The notes beneath the pieces are model-generated. The model was not told where the DNA came from and did no database searches. It was given only the letters and a program-made list of their open reading frames with translations. Below are positions 24,588 through 32,138 of a stretch of 64,000 nt of DNA, piece after piece; position 1 is the stretch's first letter, and each line of letters begins with the position of its first letter. Position numbers and translations under genes: made by a program. Source of the DNA: Pseudomonas marginalis. GTDB taxonomy: Bacteria; Pseudomonadota; Gammaproteobacteria; Pseudomonadales; Pseudomonadaceae. The DNA is taken from the NCBI RefSeq assembly GCF_900105325.1, contig NZ_FNSU01000001.1, forward strand, positions 372,001 through 436,000. Direction: 5' to 3'.

Positions 24588-24598
24588 TCACTCGTCAT
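24588..24598 (-). repeat. right 11-bp inverted repeat of the island
   Basis: TCACTCGTCAT, inverse complement of 22564-22574. Unlike the left copy it does not touch the direct repeat: 69 bp carrying the replacement promoter, RBS and first codons of the MBL-fold gene lie between. Confidence 0.65.
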
Positions 24599-24648
24599 CG
24601 CTTTTCACACAGTGCCAAAAATGTGCCGTTAACTTTATAGGAGCACCC

Positions 24649-25293
24649 ATGGAAGCCGAAAAGCCCACGCTGATCCGCGAAACCTTCCCGGTCGGCCCGT
24701 TGCAGTGCAACTGCACGATCATTGGCGACCCCATCACCAAGAAGGCCATCGTGGTCGACCCGGGTGGCAATCATGAACTGATCCTGGCGCGCCTCGATGC
24801 CCTGGGCCTGAAAGTGGTGAGCATCATCCACACCCATGCCCATCTCGATCACTTCCTGGCCTCGGGGCAATTGAAGGAAAAGACCGGTGCAACCCTGCAC
24901 CTGCACAAGGAAGACCAGTTTCTCTGGGACAACCTGGAGATGCAGTGCCAGATGTTTGGTGTGCCCTACACGCCGGTGCCGTCGCCGGATCGCTGGCTGG
25001 CCGATGATGAGGCGTTGGCCTGTGGGTGCGGTGTGGCGCTGCATACACCGGGGCACACGCCAGGCTCGATGAGCTTCTGGTTCGCCGATGCCAGGCTGCT
25101 GATTGCCGGGGACACGCTGTTTCGGCGCGGTGTTGGGCGTACGGATTTGTGGGGTGGGGACCAGGCGACGATCGTGCGTTCGATCAAGCAACGGCTCTAC
25201 ACGCTGGATGAAGGCGCGACGGTGGTGACCGGCCATGGCCCGGACACGCGCCTGGGTGACGAGATGCGTGAGAACCCATTTGTGCGGGCGTGA
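24649..25293 (+). CDS. metallo-beta-lactamase-fold hydrolase (glyoxalase II-like, YcbL type)
   Basis: A 214-residue zinc hydrolase of the glyoxalase II-like group. It has the metal-binding motif HTHAHLDH near residues 61-68, the His in LHTPGHTPGS, the Asp in GDTLFRRGVGRTD and the last His in VTGHGPDT. These are all five landmarks of the fold, so the enzyme should be active. Length is typical of YcbL. AGGAG lies seven bases before the ATG. Its first 22 codons and its promoter region appear to have been supplied by the island upstream; the ancestral 5' end remains as the stub at 22497. Confidence 0.92.
   Translation: MEAEKPTLIRETFPVGPLQCNCTIIGDPITKKAIVVDPGGNHELILARLDALGLKVVSIIHTHAHLDHFLASGQLKEKTGATLHLHKEDQFLWDNLEMQCQMFGVPYTPVPSPDRWLADDEALACGCGVALHTPGHTPGSMSFWFADARLLIAGDTLFRRGVGRTDLWGGDQATIVRSIKQRLYTLDEGATVVTGHGPDTRLGDEMRENPFVRA
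24668..24715 (+). repeat. right 48-bp direct repeat (att-like) of the island
   Basis: Identical to 22516-22563 and lies inside the intact MBL-fold gene, codons 7-22. The distance between the two copies is 2152 bp. Confidence 0.9.
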
Positions 25294-25507
25294 AGCAATG
25301 GTTCGAACGGCAACCCGCTGTAGCAAAAACTCAGGCCGCGTTCAGCATGTGTCTGCTACGGTTTCTGTAGCAACGCAAGACCCGAATGTTTTGTTACAGC
25401 TCTGGGCGCGCCCACGGAATTTTTACCGTTTGTCGCGTTCCAAACTCGGCACGGGTCCATTGCCAATGTCCTTTGCACCACAGAATGCAAAAGTAGGAGC
25501 TCCCTTC

Positions 25508-26281
25508 ATGTTCACTCCGCGTCGTCTGCTTGTTGTCGCTACCGCCGTAGCCCTGTTGTCCGGCTGCGCTTCACCTAATCCTTATGGCGGTGGCAGCCAG
25601 GGACAGGCGAATAATGAATCCAGCGGTATGAGCAAGACCGCCAAGTACGGTGGCCTGGGTGCCCTGGCCGGTGCATTGGCGGGTGCTGCCATCGACCATA
25701 ACAACCGTGGCAAGGGCGCGCTGATCGGCGCAGTGGTTGCGGGTGCCGGCGCCGCGGGTTACGGCTACTACGCCGACCAGCAGGAAAAGAAACTGCGTGA
25801 GAGCATGGCCAATACCGGGGTTGAAGTTCAGCGCCAGGGCGACCAGATCAAGCTGATCATGCCGGGTAACATCACCTTCGCCACCAACTCGGACGCGATC
25901 TCCAGCAGCTTTTACCAGCCGCTGAACAACCTGGCCAACTCCCTCAAGCAGTTCAACCAGAACACCATCCAGATCGTGGGTTACACCGACAGCACCGGCA
26001 GCCGCCAACTGAACATGGACCTGTCGCAGCGCCGTGCCCAGAGCGTGGCCAACTACCTGACCTCCCAAGGCGTTAATGGTGCCAACCTCAGCGCACGCGG
26101 TGCCGGCCCGGATAACCCGATAGCCAGCAACGCCGACGTGAACGGTCGTGCGCAGAACCGTCGCGTAGAAGTGAACCTCGGCCCGATCCCCGGCCAGCAG
26201 TACGGCCAGCCTGGCGCGCAGCAGCAAGCGCCGCAGCAGAACAACCAGTTCCAGGGCAACCCGTACCAGCAATACCAATAA
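25508..26281 (+). CDS. OmpA-family lipoprotein with glycine-zipper segment (YiaD-like)
   Basis: A 257-residue outer-membrane lipoprotein. The signal peptide ends in lipobox LSGC (Cys19). A glycine-zipper region follows (residues 45-90, GGLGALAGALAGAA and GALIGAVVAGAGAAGYG), then a C-terminal OmpA peptidoglycan-binding domain (VGYTDSTGSRQLNMDLSQRR, then NRRVEV) and a Gln/Asn/Pro-rich tail. It is expected to tether the outer membrane to peptidoglycan. The ATG at 25508 has AGGAG eight bases upstream. A strong terminator follows 13 bases after the stop. Confidence 0.9.
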   Translation: MFTPRRLLVVATAVALLSGCASPNPYGGGSQGQANNESSGMSKTAKYGGLGALAGALAGAAIDHNNRGKGALIGAVVAGAGAAGYGYYADQQEKKLRESMANTGVEVQRQGDQIKLIMPGNITFATNSDAISSSFYQPLNNLANSLKQFNQNTIQIVGYTDSTGSRQLNMDLSQRRAQSVANYLTSQGVNGANLSARGAGPDNPIASNADVNGRAQNRRVEVNLGPIPGQQYGQPGAQQQAPQQNNQFQGNPYQQYQ

Positions 26282-26293
26282 ACGCTGGCCACT

Positions 26294-26333
26294 AAAAAGG
26301 GCGCCATGCAGTGAATGCATGGCGCCCTTTTTT
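26294..26333. terminator. bidirectional rho-independent terminator
   Basis: A perfect long stem GGGCGCCATGCA / TGCATGGCGCCC with loop GTGAA, with an A-run on the left and a T-run on the right. It serves the OmpA-like gene (plus) and the BON-lipoprotein operon (minus). Confidence 0.93.
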
Positions 26334-26349
26334 ATGGCTGCCGCTTACA

Positions 26350-26931
26350 TCAATCGATGTACTCGAACACCTTGACGATCTTCTGCACGCCGGATACGCC
26401 CTGCACCAGGTTGGCTGCGCGCGTGGCTTCCGCCTGCGTCAGCAGGCCCATCAGGTAGACGATGCCGTTATCGGTGACCACTTTGATCCGCGAGCCGGGA
26501 ATCGCGTTGTCGGTCAGCATCTGTGCCTTGATCTTGGTCGTCAGCAGGGCATCGTTGCTGATGGCCAGCAGGGTGATCGGGTCCATGACCTGCAATTCGT
26601 TGTGGACCTTCTTGACCCGCTGTACGGCCGAGGCTGCCTGTTCGGCCTGGGCCTTGAGGTCGGCGCGTGGCGTTTGGCCTGCGAGCAGTACCACGCCGTT
26701 GAAGCTGGTCACGACGATGCGTGAAGCACCGTTGCCCAGGTCCGTGGCGGCTTTGGCAATGTTGACTTCGACCTTGGTTTCGATCAGCGAGTCGTCAATC
26801 TTGCTGCCGAAGGTGCGGGTGCCCTTGTCATCCTGAATAGGGGTGTCACGTGTCGCAGTGATTGCCGTGCTGCAGCCGCTGATGCCGAGGCACAACGTAA
26901 TGGCCAAAAGGCCGAGGCGGTTAACGGTCAT
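26350..26931 (-). CDS. dolP: BON-domain lipoprotein (DolP/YraP-like)
   Basis: A 193-residue outer-membrane lipoprotein with lipobox ISGC (Cys20). Two BON domains follow, the first around KIDDSLIETKVEVNI...VVTSFNGVVLLAGQ and the second around DALLTTKIKAQML...VVTDNGIVYLMGL. DolP binds anionic phospholipids and supports outer-membrane integrity in E. coli. Its ATG overlaps the stop of the upstream SIS-isomerase gene (ATGA). It is the last gene of the lpoA-yraN-isomerase-dolP run, which matches the E. coli order. Confidence 0.88.
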   Translation of the reverse strand: MTVNRLGLLAITLCLGISGCSTAITATRDTPIQDDKGTRTFGSKIDDSLIETKVEVNIAKAATDLGNGASRIVVTSFNGVVLLAGQTPRADLKAQAEQAASAVQRVKKVHNELQVMDPITLLAISNDALLTTKIKAQMLTDNAIPGSRIKVVTDNGIVYLMGLLTQAEATRAANLVQGVSGVQKIVKVFEYID

Positions 26932-27521
26932 TCTTCACTCCCAAACAGTTGGCTGTCGATCAGATCGCACAGGCAGTGGATCGCCAGCAGGTGGACTTCC
27001 TGAATACGTGCGGTGACATTGGCCGGGACGCGAATCTCCACATCTTCGGGCAGCAGTAGCGAGGCCATGCCGCCGCCGTCGCGTCCGGTCAATGCTACGA
27101 CAATCATTTCGCGATCATGTGCGGCCTGGATCGCTTGAATAATATTCGCCGAGTTGCCGCTGGTGGAAATCGCCAGCAGCACATCGCCTGGTTGGCCCAG
27201 TGCGCGGATCTGCTTGGAGAAAATTTCGTTGTAGCTGTAGTCGTTGGCGATCGAGGTGATCGTTGACGAATCGGTGGTCAAGGCGATAGCCGGCAGACTC
27301 GGGCGCTCACGCTCGAAGCGGTTGAGCAGCTCGGACGAAAAATGCTGGGCATCGCCGGCCGAACCGCCGTTGCCGCACGAAAGCATTTTGCCCTCGTTGA
27401 GCAAGGCATTGACCATGACCTGACTGGCTTGCTCGATGTGCGGTGCAAGTACGTCCATCGCCTGTTGCTTGGTGTCGATGCTGGCCTGGAAAAGCTGGCG
27501 AATTCGGGATTGCATGTCCAT
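26928..27521 (-). CDS. SIS-domain phosphoheptose isomerase family protein (GmhA/DiaA)
   Basis: A 197-residue SIS-fold protein with the motifs CGNGGSAGDAQHFSSEL near residue 50 and LLAISTSGNSANI near 115. GmhA converts sedoheptulose 7-phosphate to heptose 7-phosphate for LPS core synthesis. The close paralogue DiaA, found in the same yraN-dolP context in E. coli, instead promotes DnaA assembly at oriC. Sequence alone does not separate the two roles here; context favours DiaA, while databases usually label it phosphoheptose isomerase. AAGG lies eight bases before the ATG. Confidence 0.87.
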   Translation of the reverse strand: MDMQSRIRQLFQASIDTKQQAMDVLAPHIEQASQVMVNALLNEGKMLSCGNGGSAGDAQHFSSELLNRFERERPSLPAIALTTDSSTITSIANDYSYNEIFSKQIRALGQPGDVLLAISTSGNSANIIQAIQAAHDREMIVVALTGRDGGGMASLLLPEDVEIRVPANVTARIQEVHLLAIHCLCDLIDSQLFGSEE

Positions 27522-27613
27522 CTGTGTGACCTTAAGTAGCGCGGCTGTTTGGCACAGGAATGTGCAGCCCGCAAAGCAAAGAGCAAAAGTGTGTGATGAA
27601 GGTGTCCGGCGAA

Positions 27614-27985
27614 TCAGCTGTCGAAGGCATTTTGCAGCCAGTTCAGATCAACTTGACCAGACGGTGTGCTTTCCATGGCAACCACATCGAAACGGCAGGG
27701 GGCGTCGGCCCAGCGATGCTCTTTTTGCAGGAAAAACTGCGCAGCGAGTATCAGCTTCTGACGCTTGCGCCCGTCGATACTGGCGAGCGCGCCACCCCAT
27801 TGTGCGTGTTTTCTGTAGCGGACTTCGACGAATACTACTGTATCGCCGTCAAGCATGACCAGATCAAGCTCGCCGCGTTTACACAACCAGTTCTGCGCCA
27901 GCAGGCGCAGACCCTGTTGTTGCAAGTGTTTCAATGCTTGAAGTTCGGCATCCTTGCCGCTTTGTGCAGTAGACCGCTCCGGCAT
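27614..27985 (-). CDS. yraN: YraN family protein (UPF0102, predicted endonuclease-like fold)
   Basis: A 123-residue protein with the UPF0102 core: KRGELDLVMLDGDTVVFVEV around residues 42-61, matching the E-x(n)-D-x(n)-E-V-K/R pattern of restriction-endonuclease-like folds. The role is unknown. Its ATG at 27985 overlaps the lpoA stop (TGATG), a sign of translational coupling; a longer in-frame version reaching 28039 lies inside lpoA and is less likely. Confidence 0.87.
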   Translation of the reverse strand: MPERSTAQSGKDAELQALKHLQQQGLRLLAQNWLCKRGELDLVMLDGDTVVFVEVRYRKHAQWGGALASIDGRKRQKLILAAQFFLQKEHRWADAPCRFDVVAMESTPSGQVDLNWLQNAFDS

Positions 27986-29796
27986 CAGCGCGGGGTGTCC
28001 GGCAGGCGCTGGATCTCGCCACCAACGAACTTCGCCCATGGCATCTGGCGATCGACGCGCTGGTTGGTGCTGATGCCCAGGTTGCCCGAGAGGCCGTCAA
28101 TGCGTGTATCCGGCAGTGCCTTCAACTGGCCCAGGCGCGGGGCCAGGCGGTAGGCGTCGACGCCCATCGCATACAGGCGGCCAAGGCTGCCATTGGCTTG
28201 CGGCCATTGTGCGGCAACCTGGTTACGCAGCGGGTCGGTGGTGTTGAGCAGCCAAGGGGTTTCGCAGAACATCACGTTGGTCATGTCCAGGTATTGGTTC
28301 TTGTCACCGCTGGCGCTGAATACGTGGGACGTGGCGTACACCGGCACATCACCGGCGTACTGGAAGTTCAGGGTCGGCTTGATCTGCTGGGCCAATTGCG
28401 GGGTAACGGCCAGGAAGATGAACTCGATGTCCTGGCGACGTGACGGCTGTGCCGCTACGTCTGTGCCCACTGTGCTTTGCAGGCTCTTGGCGCGGCCTTC
28501 GCTTTTACGCAGTTGGAACAGGTCGGCGATTTGCTGGGCAAGGGCGACCGGCTGGTCGACATACTCGACACCGACAACCATGCCACCGTTGGCTTCCCAA
28601 TCCTGGCGGAAGGCCCTGTAGACACGCTCGCCCCATTCGCCACGCGGCACCATGGCAGCGGCGCGATGCAGGCCGTCGGCACGCGCGCGGCGCGACACTT
28701 CGCGGGCTTCGTCTTCAGCGGCGAGGCCGAACTGGAACAGTTGCGGCGGGCTCTGGTCGGTCTCGCTGTAGTTCAGCGCGAGGGTGGTGATCGGTAGCTG
28801 AGGGCGCGTGCTGAGCTGCTTGACCAATGGCTTCTCCAGCGGACCAACTACCAATTGCACGCCGGCAGCCTGGGCCTTGGCATAGAAGTCGTCGATGGAG
28901 GCCAGGCGCGAGCTGTCATAGAACTCGATGACCGGTGGCTTCTGCCCGGCTTGTTCAGCCTGGTAGTGCGCCGCCATGAAACCTTCGCGCAGGGCCTTGC
29001 CGACGGAGGCCAGCGGGCCTTCCTGGGGCAGCAGCAGGGCGATCTTGTTCAAGGGCTGGCTGGCCAGCTCCTTGAGCTTGGTCAGCGGGGTTGGCAGTTG
29101 CACGGCGGCCGGGTGGCCCGGGTTCTGTGCGCGCCAGGTGTCTATGGCGGCCTGCTGTTGCTCAAGCGTACCGGCGCCCTTGACCGCTTGGGCCAGGGTA
29201 ATCCAGCCGTCCAGGGTCGGGTTGCCGCTGGCTTGCAGTTGTTCCGCAGGCAGTGCGGCAATCAAGGTCCAGATGGCTTCGTGATTGCTTTTGGCGGCAT
29301 CGCCGCTGAGCAGTGGCGCCATGGCGACGCGCTCGCGGGCAGCGGCCAGGGTCTGGCCATCGGCTTCATAAGCGCGGGCGTGCACGGTGCCAGTGCGAAT
29401 CTGCTGTTCGGTCGGCAGCTCCTTCAGGCTTTGCAGGCTCGGATGGTTCAAGGCGGTCAACGCGGCCTTGGGCTGGTTGCGCGTCATGGCCAATTCGGCA
29501 GCCAGGGTGCTGGCAAAGACTTGCGCGGCTGGCTTGAGGACATCCAGGGACACTTGCGCAAGAATCTGCGACGAGCGGCCAGGGTTGTTCTGGCGGTAGG
29601 CCATGTCTGCCGCACTCAGGCGCAGCAACGCGGCCTTTTCTGGCGTCTTGGCGGTGGTGGCCTGTTCGAGCAGTTGCTCGATACTGGCGTCCGGGGTCCG
29701 TGGAAGGTCGCCAAGGCTGGACGAGGGCGAGCTGGCGCAAGCGGCCAGTAAGGCAGCGAGGCAGAGGGCGGAGAGCAGCCGCAGGCAAGCGATCAT
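27985..29796 (-). CDS. lpoA: penicillin-binding protein activator LpoA
   Basis: A 603-residue outer-membrane lipoprotein that reaches through the periplasm to stimulate the bifunctional synthase PBP1a. The signal peptide MIACLRLLSALCLAALLAAC ends with a lipobox at Cys20. The N-terminal part is TPR-like helical. The C-terminal part is a periplasmic-binding-protein-like domain (KIALLLPQEGPLASVGKALR, QLVVGPLEKPLVKQL, FIFLAVTPQLAQQIKP). The start at 29796 follows AGGA at nine bases; the in-frame extension upstream lacks a site. Divergent from rsmI. Confidence 0.92.
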   Translation of the reverse strand: MIACLRLLSALCLAALLAACASSPSSSLGDLPRTPDASIEQLLEQATTAKTPEKAALLRLSAADMAYRQNNPGRSSQILAQVSLDVLKPAAQVFASTLAAELAMTRNQPKAALTALNHPSLQSLKELPTEQQIRTGTVHARAYEADGQTLAAARERVAMAPLLSGDAAKSNHEAIWTLIAALPAEQLQASGNPTLDGWITLAQAVKGAGTLEQQQAAIDTWRAQNPGHPAAVQLPTPLTKLKELASQPLNKIALLLPQEGPLASVGKALREGFMAAHYQAEQAGQKPPVIEFYDSSRLASIDDFYAKAQAAGVQLVVGPLEKPLVKQLSTRPQLPITTLALNYSETDQSPPQLFQFGLAAEDEAREVSRRARADGLHRAAAMVPRGEWGERVYRAFRQDWEANGGMVVGVEYVDQPVALAQQIADLFQLRKSEGRAKSLQSTVGTDVAAQPSRRQDIEFIFLAVTPQLAQQIKPTLNFQYAGDVPVYATSHVFSASGDKNQYLDMTNVMFCETPWLLNTTDPLRNQVAAQWPQANGSLGRLYAMGVDAYRLAPRLGQLKALPDTRIDGLSGNLGISTNQRVDRQMPWAKFVGGEIQRLPDTPR

Positions 29797-30005
29797 GTAA
29801 GTGTTCCTGATACCGATCAAATTAGCGTGGAATTGTACCCAAGCACTGGCCCAGGCGCGATGTTACTGGCGTGAAACCGTCGATTTAGATCGTGCAAGTG
29901 GTGCGATCAGCCATGCACGGCTGAAAAGCCATCGGCCGTGATGGCATATTTTCAAGGCGCCTACGCGCTACAATATGGCTTTTGCCAACCATCGAGGTGT
30001 GCGCT

Positions 30006-30878
30006 TTGACTGCTCCAGGTCCTTTGAATTCCACGGCAGGCTCGCTTTTTGTCGTGGCGACGCCCATTGGCAATCTGGACGACATCAGTGCCCGGGCGCT
30101 GAAAGTGTTGCGCGAGGTTAAATTGATTGCGGCGGAAGACACTCGACACTCCCAGCGTTTGATGCAGCATTTTGGTATCAGCACGCCATTGGCGGCTTGT
30201 CACGAGCATAACGAGCGCGAAGAAGGCAGTCGCTTTATCGTGCGGTTGTTGGCGGGCGACGATGTGGCGCTGATCTCGGACGCGGGTACGCCGCTGATCT
30301 CCGACCCTGGGTACCATCTGGTCCGCCAGGCGCGTGCCGCAGGTATCAATGTAGTGCCTGTTCCTGGAGCGTGCGCGCTGATCGCTGCATTGTCGGCGGC
30401 AGGCCTGCCGTCGGACCGTTTTATTTTCGAAGGTTTCCTGCCGGCCAAGGCCGTGGGGCGTCGTGCGCGTCTACAGGCATTGAAAGAGGAGCCGCGCACG
30501 CTGATCTTCTACGAAGCGCCTCATCGTATTCTTGAATGCCTGCAGGATATGGAGCTGGTGTTCGGCGGCGAGCGCCTGGCCCTGCTGGCCCGTGAGCTGA
30601 CCAAAACCTTCGAAACCCTCAAGGGCCTGCCGCTGGAAGCGCTGCGCGCGTTCGTCGAGGGCGACAGTAATCAGCAGCGCGGCGAGTGTGTGGTGTTGGT
30701 GGCGGGCTGGACCGCGCCGGAAAATGAAGAGGCCGTCGGCAGCGAGGCCATGCGTATCCTCGACCTGCTGCTCAAGGAGATGCCCCTCAAGCGCGCTGCG
30801 GCGTTGGCGGCGGAAATCACCGGGGTACGCAAGAATGTGTTGTATCAAGTCGCGCTGGATAAACAGAAAGCCGAATAG
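30006..30878 (+). CDS. rsmI: 16S rRNA (cytidine1402-2'-O)-methyltransferase
   Basis: A 290-residue tetrapyrrole-methylase-fold enzyme that methylates C1402 in the 30S decoding centre. Signature blocks: GSLFVVATPIGNLDDISARA at the N-terminus, AAEDTRHSQRLMQHFGI, SDAGTPLISDPGYHLV and FYEAPHRILECL. The C-terminal block is KNVLYQVALD. I take the TTG at 30006 as start because GAGG lies eight bases upstream; in-frame TTG/GTG codons further up (29982, 29997) have no good site. Divergent from lpoA, as in E. coli. Confidence 0.93.
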   Translation: MTAPGPLNSTAGSLFVVATPIGNLDDISARALKVLREVKLIAAEDTRHSQRLMQHFGISTPLAACHEHNEREEGSRFIVRLLAGDDVALISDAGTPLISDPGYHLVRQARAAGINVVPVPGACALIAALSAAGLPSDRFIFEGFLPAKAVGRRARLQALKEEPRTLIFYEAPHRILECLQDMELVFGGERLALLARELTKTFETLKGLPLEALRAFVEGDSNQQRGECVVLVAGWTAPENEEAVGSEAMRILDLLLKEMPLKRAAALAAEITGVRKNVLYQVALDKQKAE

Positions 30879-30974
30879 TTCCGGGGGTAAACCGGTATTC
30901 CGTCCGAACGTGATGGCAATGCTGCACTTTTAATACTTGTCCTGAGGCCGTCGTGCCGTTAACCTGCGCGGCGG

Positions 30975-31328
30975 AGAGTCGATTGGACAGTCGCTGCCCT
31001 CTATGAAAATTAGGGGGGGGAGGAAAGTCCGGGCTCCATAGGGCGAAGTGCCAGGTAATGCCTGGGAGGCGTGAGCCTACGGAAAGTGCCACAGAAAATA
31101 ACCGCCTAAGTACTTCGGTGCCGGTAAGGGTGAAAAGGTGCGGTAAGAGCGCACCGCACGACTGGCAACAGTTCGTGGCTAGGTAAACCCCACTTGGAGC
31201 AAGACCAAATAGGGTCCCAAGGCGTGGCCCGCGCTGGGACCGGGTAGGTTGCTAAAGATGTCCAGTGATGGCCATCGTAGACGAATGACTGTTCAAGACA
31301 GAACCCGGCTTACAGATCGACTCTCCAC
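30975..31328 (+). ncRNA. rnpB: RNase P RNA, bacterial type A
   Basis: Catalytic RNA of RNase P, which matures tRNA 5' ends. The 5' end AGAGTCGATTGGACAGTCGC pairs with the 3' end GATCGACTCTCC (P1). The universally conserved block GAGGAAAGTCCGGGCTCC is present near 31018, and CACAGAAAATAACCGCC (CR-II-like) near 31090. Toward the 3' end are GGGTAGGTTGCTAAAGATG and AGACGAATGACTGTTC, followed by AGACAGAACCCGGCTTACAG. A T-run follows the 3' end. Boundaries are good to a few bases. Confidence 0.95.
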
Positions 31329-31578
31329 CTTTTTCCTTCTGTCCGAATCTCGGGCAGAAAACCGGTAGTAACGCAAGAATCCCTCCCTGCCAAATCATTG
31401 GCAGATGCATCTTCGTAATACCAAAAAAATCTTACTCTTAATAAATCACTTTAACTTTGATCTGTAGCTCTTTGAGCTATTTGTGCTTGTCGAGCCAAAA
31501 ACACCGCCGAACTCTGATTTCTCCTCCTTTTACGCTCCTAAATCTCCGATCTGTAAGGCTTTTCCTTGAATCCGCGCC
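31329..31578. other. AT-rich spacer between rnpB and the mraZ promoter
   Basis: Contains a T-run just after rnpB and a perfect hairpin CTGCCAA-ATCA-TTGGCAG at 31387-31404 that may act as a processing or termination structure. Otherwise it is AT-rich with no gene seen. Confidence 0.5.
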
Positions 31579-31641
31579 TTGACGGTGTGGTGGGCGCATT
31601 CCTATAGTGTGCGCAAGTGGCGGAAAGTGGCACAAAGTGGG
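31579..31641 (+). promoter_or_regulatory. mraZ promoter followed by three MraZ-box-like repeats
   Basis: TTGACG (31579-31584) and TATAGT (31603-31608), 18 bp apart, form a good sigma-70 promoter. Immediately downstream AAGTGG occurs three times at a strict 10-bp period (31615-31620, 31625-31630, 31635-31640), the layout of MraZ binding boxes used for autorepression of the division cluster. Confidence 0.75.
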
Positions 31642-31682
31642 TTTTTTGAACGTAAAACGCTAAAATTTGGAGAAACGCATCT

Positions 31683-32138
31683 GTGTTTCGCGGAGCTAAC
31701 GCTATCAGTCTCGATGCAAAAGGCCGTCTCGCCATGCCGAGCCGGTATCGTGACGAGCTGATTTCGCGAAGTTCCGGACAGTTGATCATCACAATCGATG
31801 CCGTTGACCCTTGTTTATGTGTTTACCCCCTCGATGAGTGGGAGTTGATTGAGACCAAGTTGCGTGCCTTGCCTTCATTGCGTGAAGAAAACCGCCGTCT
31901 GCAGCGTTTGCTGATTGGTAATGCCGTCGACCTCGAGCTCGATGGCAGTGGTCGTTTCCTGGTGCCCCCGCGTTTGCGCGAGTACGCCAAGCTGGATAAG
32001 CGCGCAATGCTGGTCGGCCAACTGAACAAGTTCCAATTGTGGGACGAAGATGCCTGGGATGCTGTTTCTGCAGCTGACCTGGCTGCTATTCAACAACCGG
32101 GCGCCATGCCTGATGAACTGCGTGATTTGATCCTGTGA
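31683..32138 (+). CDS. mraZ: transcriptional regulator MraZ
   Basis: A 151-residue protein with two AbrB-like swapped-hairpin domains (SLDAKGRLAMPSRYRDEL and ELDGSGRFLVPPRLREYA), each with the DGSGR/DAKGR core that binds DNA. It forms ring-shaped oligomers and represses its own operon in E. coli. The start is GTG at 31683 with GGAG nine to ten bases upstream. First gene of the division/wall cluster; the next gene starts within its last codons. Confidence 0.94.
   Translation: MFRGANAISLDAKGRLAMPSRYRDELISRSSGQLIITIDAVDPCLCVYPLDEWELIETKLRALPSLREENRRLQRLLIGNAVDLELDGSGRFLVPPRLREYAKLDKRAMLVGQLNKFQLWDEDAWDAVSAADLAAIQQPGAMPDELRDLIL

Larger units (their letters stand above)
22516..24715. mobile_element. 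small genomic island with an AbiE-like operon, inserted at the 5' end of an MBL-fold gene
   Basis: The island is bounded by a 48-bp perfect direct repeat (22516-22563 and 24668-24715), giving a unit of 2152 bp. It holds two overlapping genes of visibly lower GC than their surroundings and no transposase or integrase. The right end brings a divergent promoter, RBS and N-terminus that rebuild the target gene, as site-specific integrative elements often do. Short inverted repeats (11 bp) occur at 22564-22574 and 24588-24598. Either it is mobilised in trans or it is the remnant of a larger element. Confidence 0.7.

Noticed and set aside
22496..24720. CRISPR array or tRNA-anchored prophage as the explanation of the repeats
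   Set aside because: Only two 48-bp copies, far apart, made of protein-coding sequence; no tRNA, phage or integrase gene nearby.
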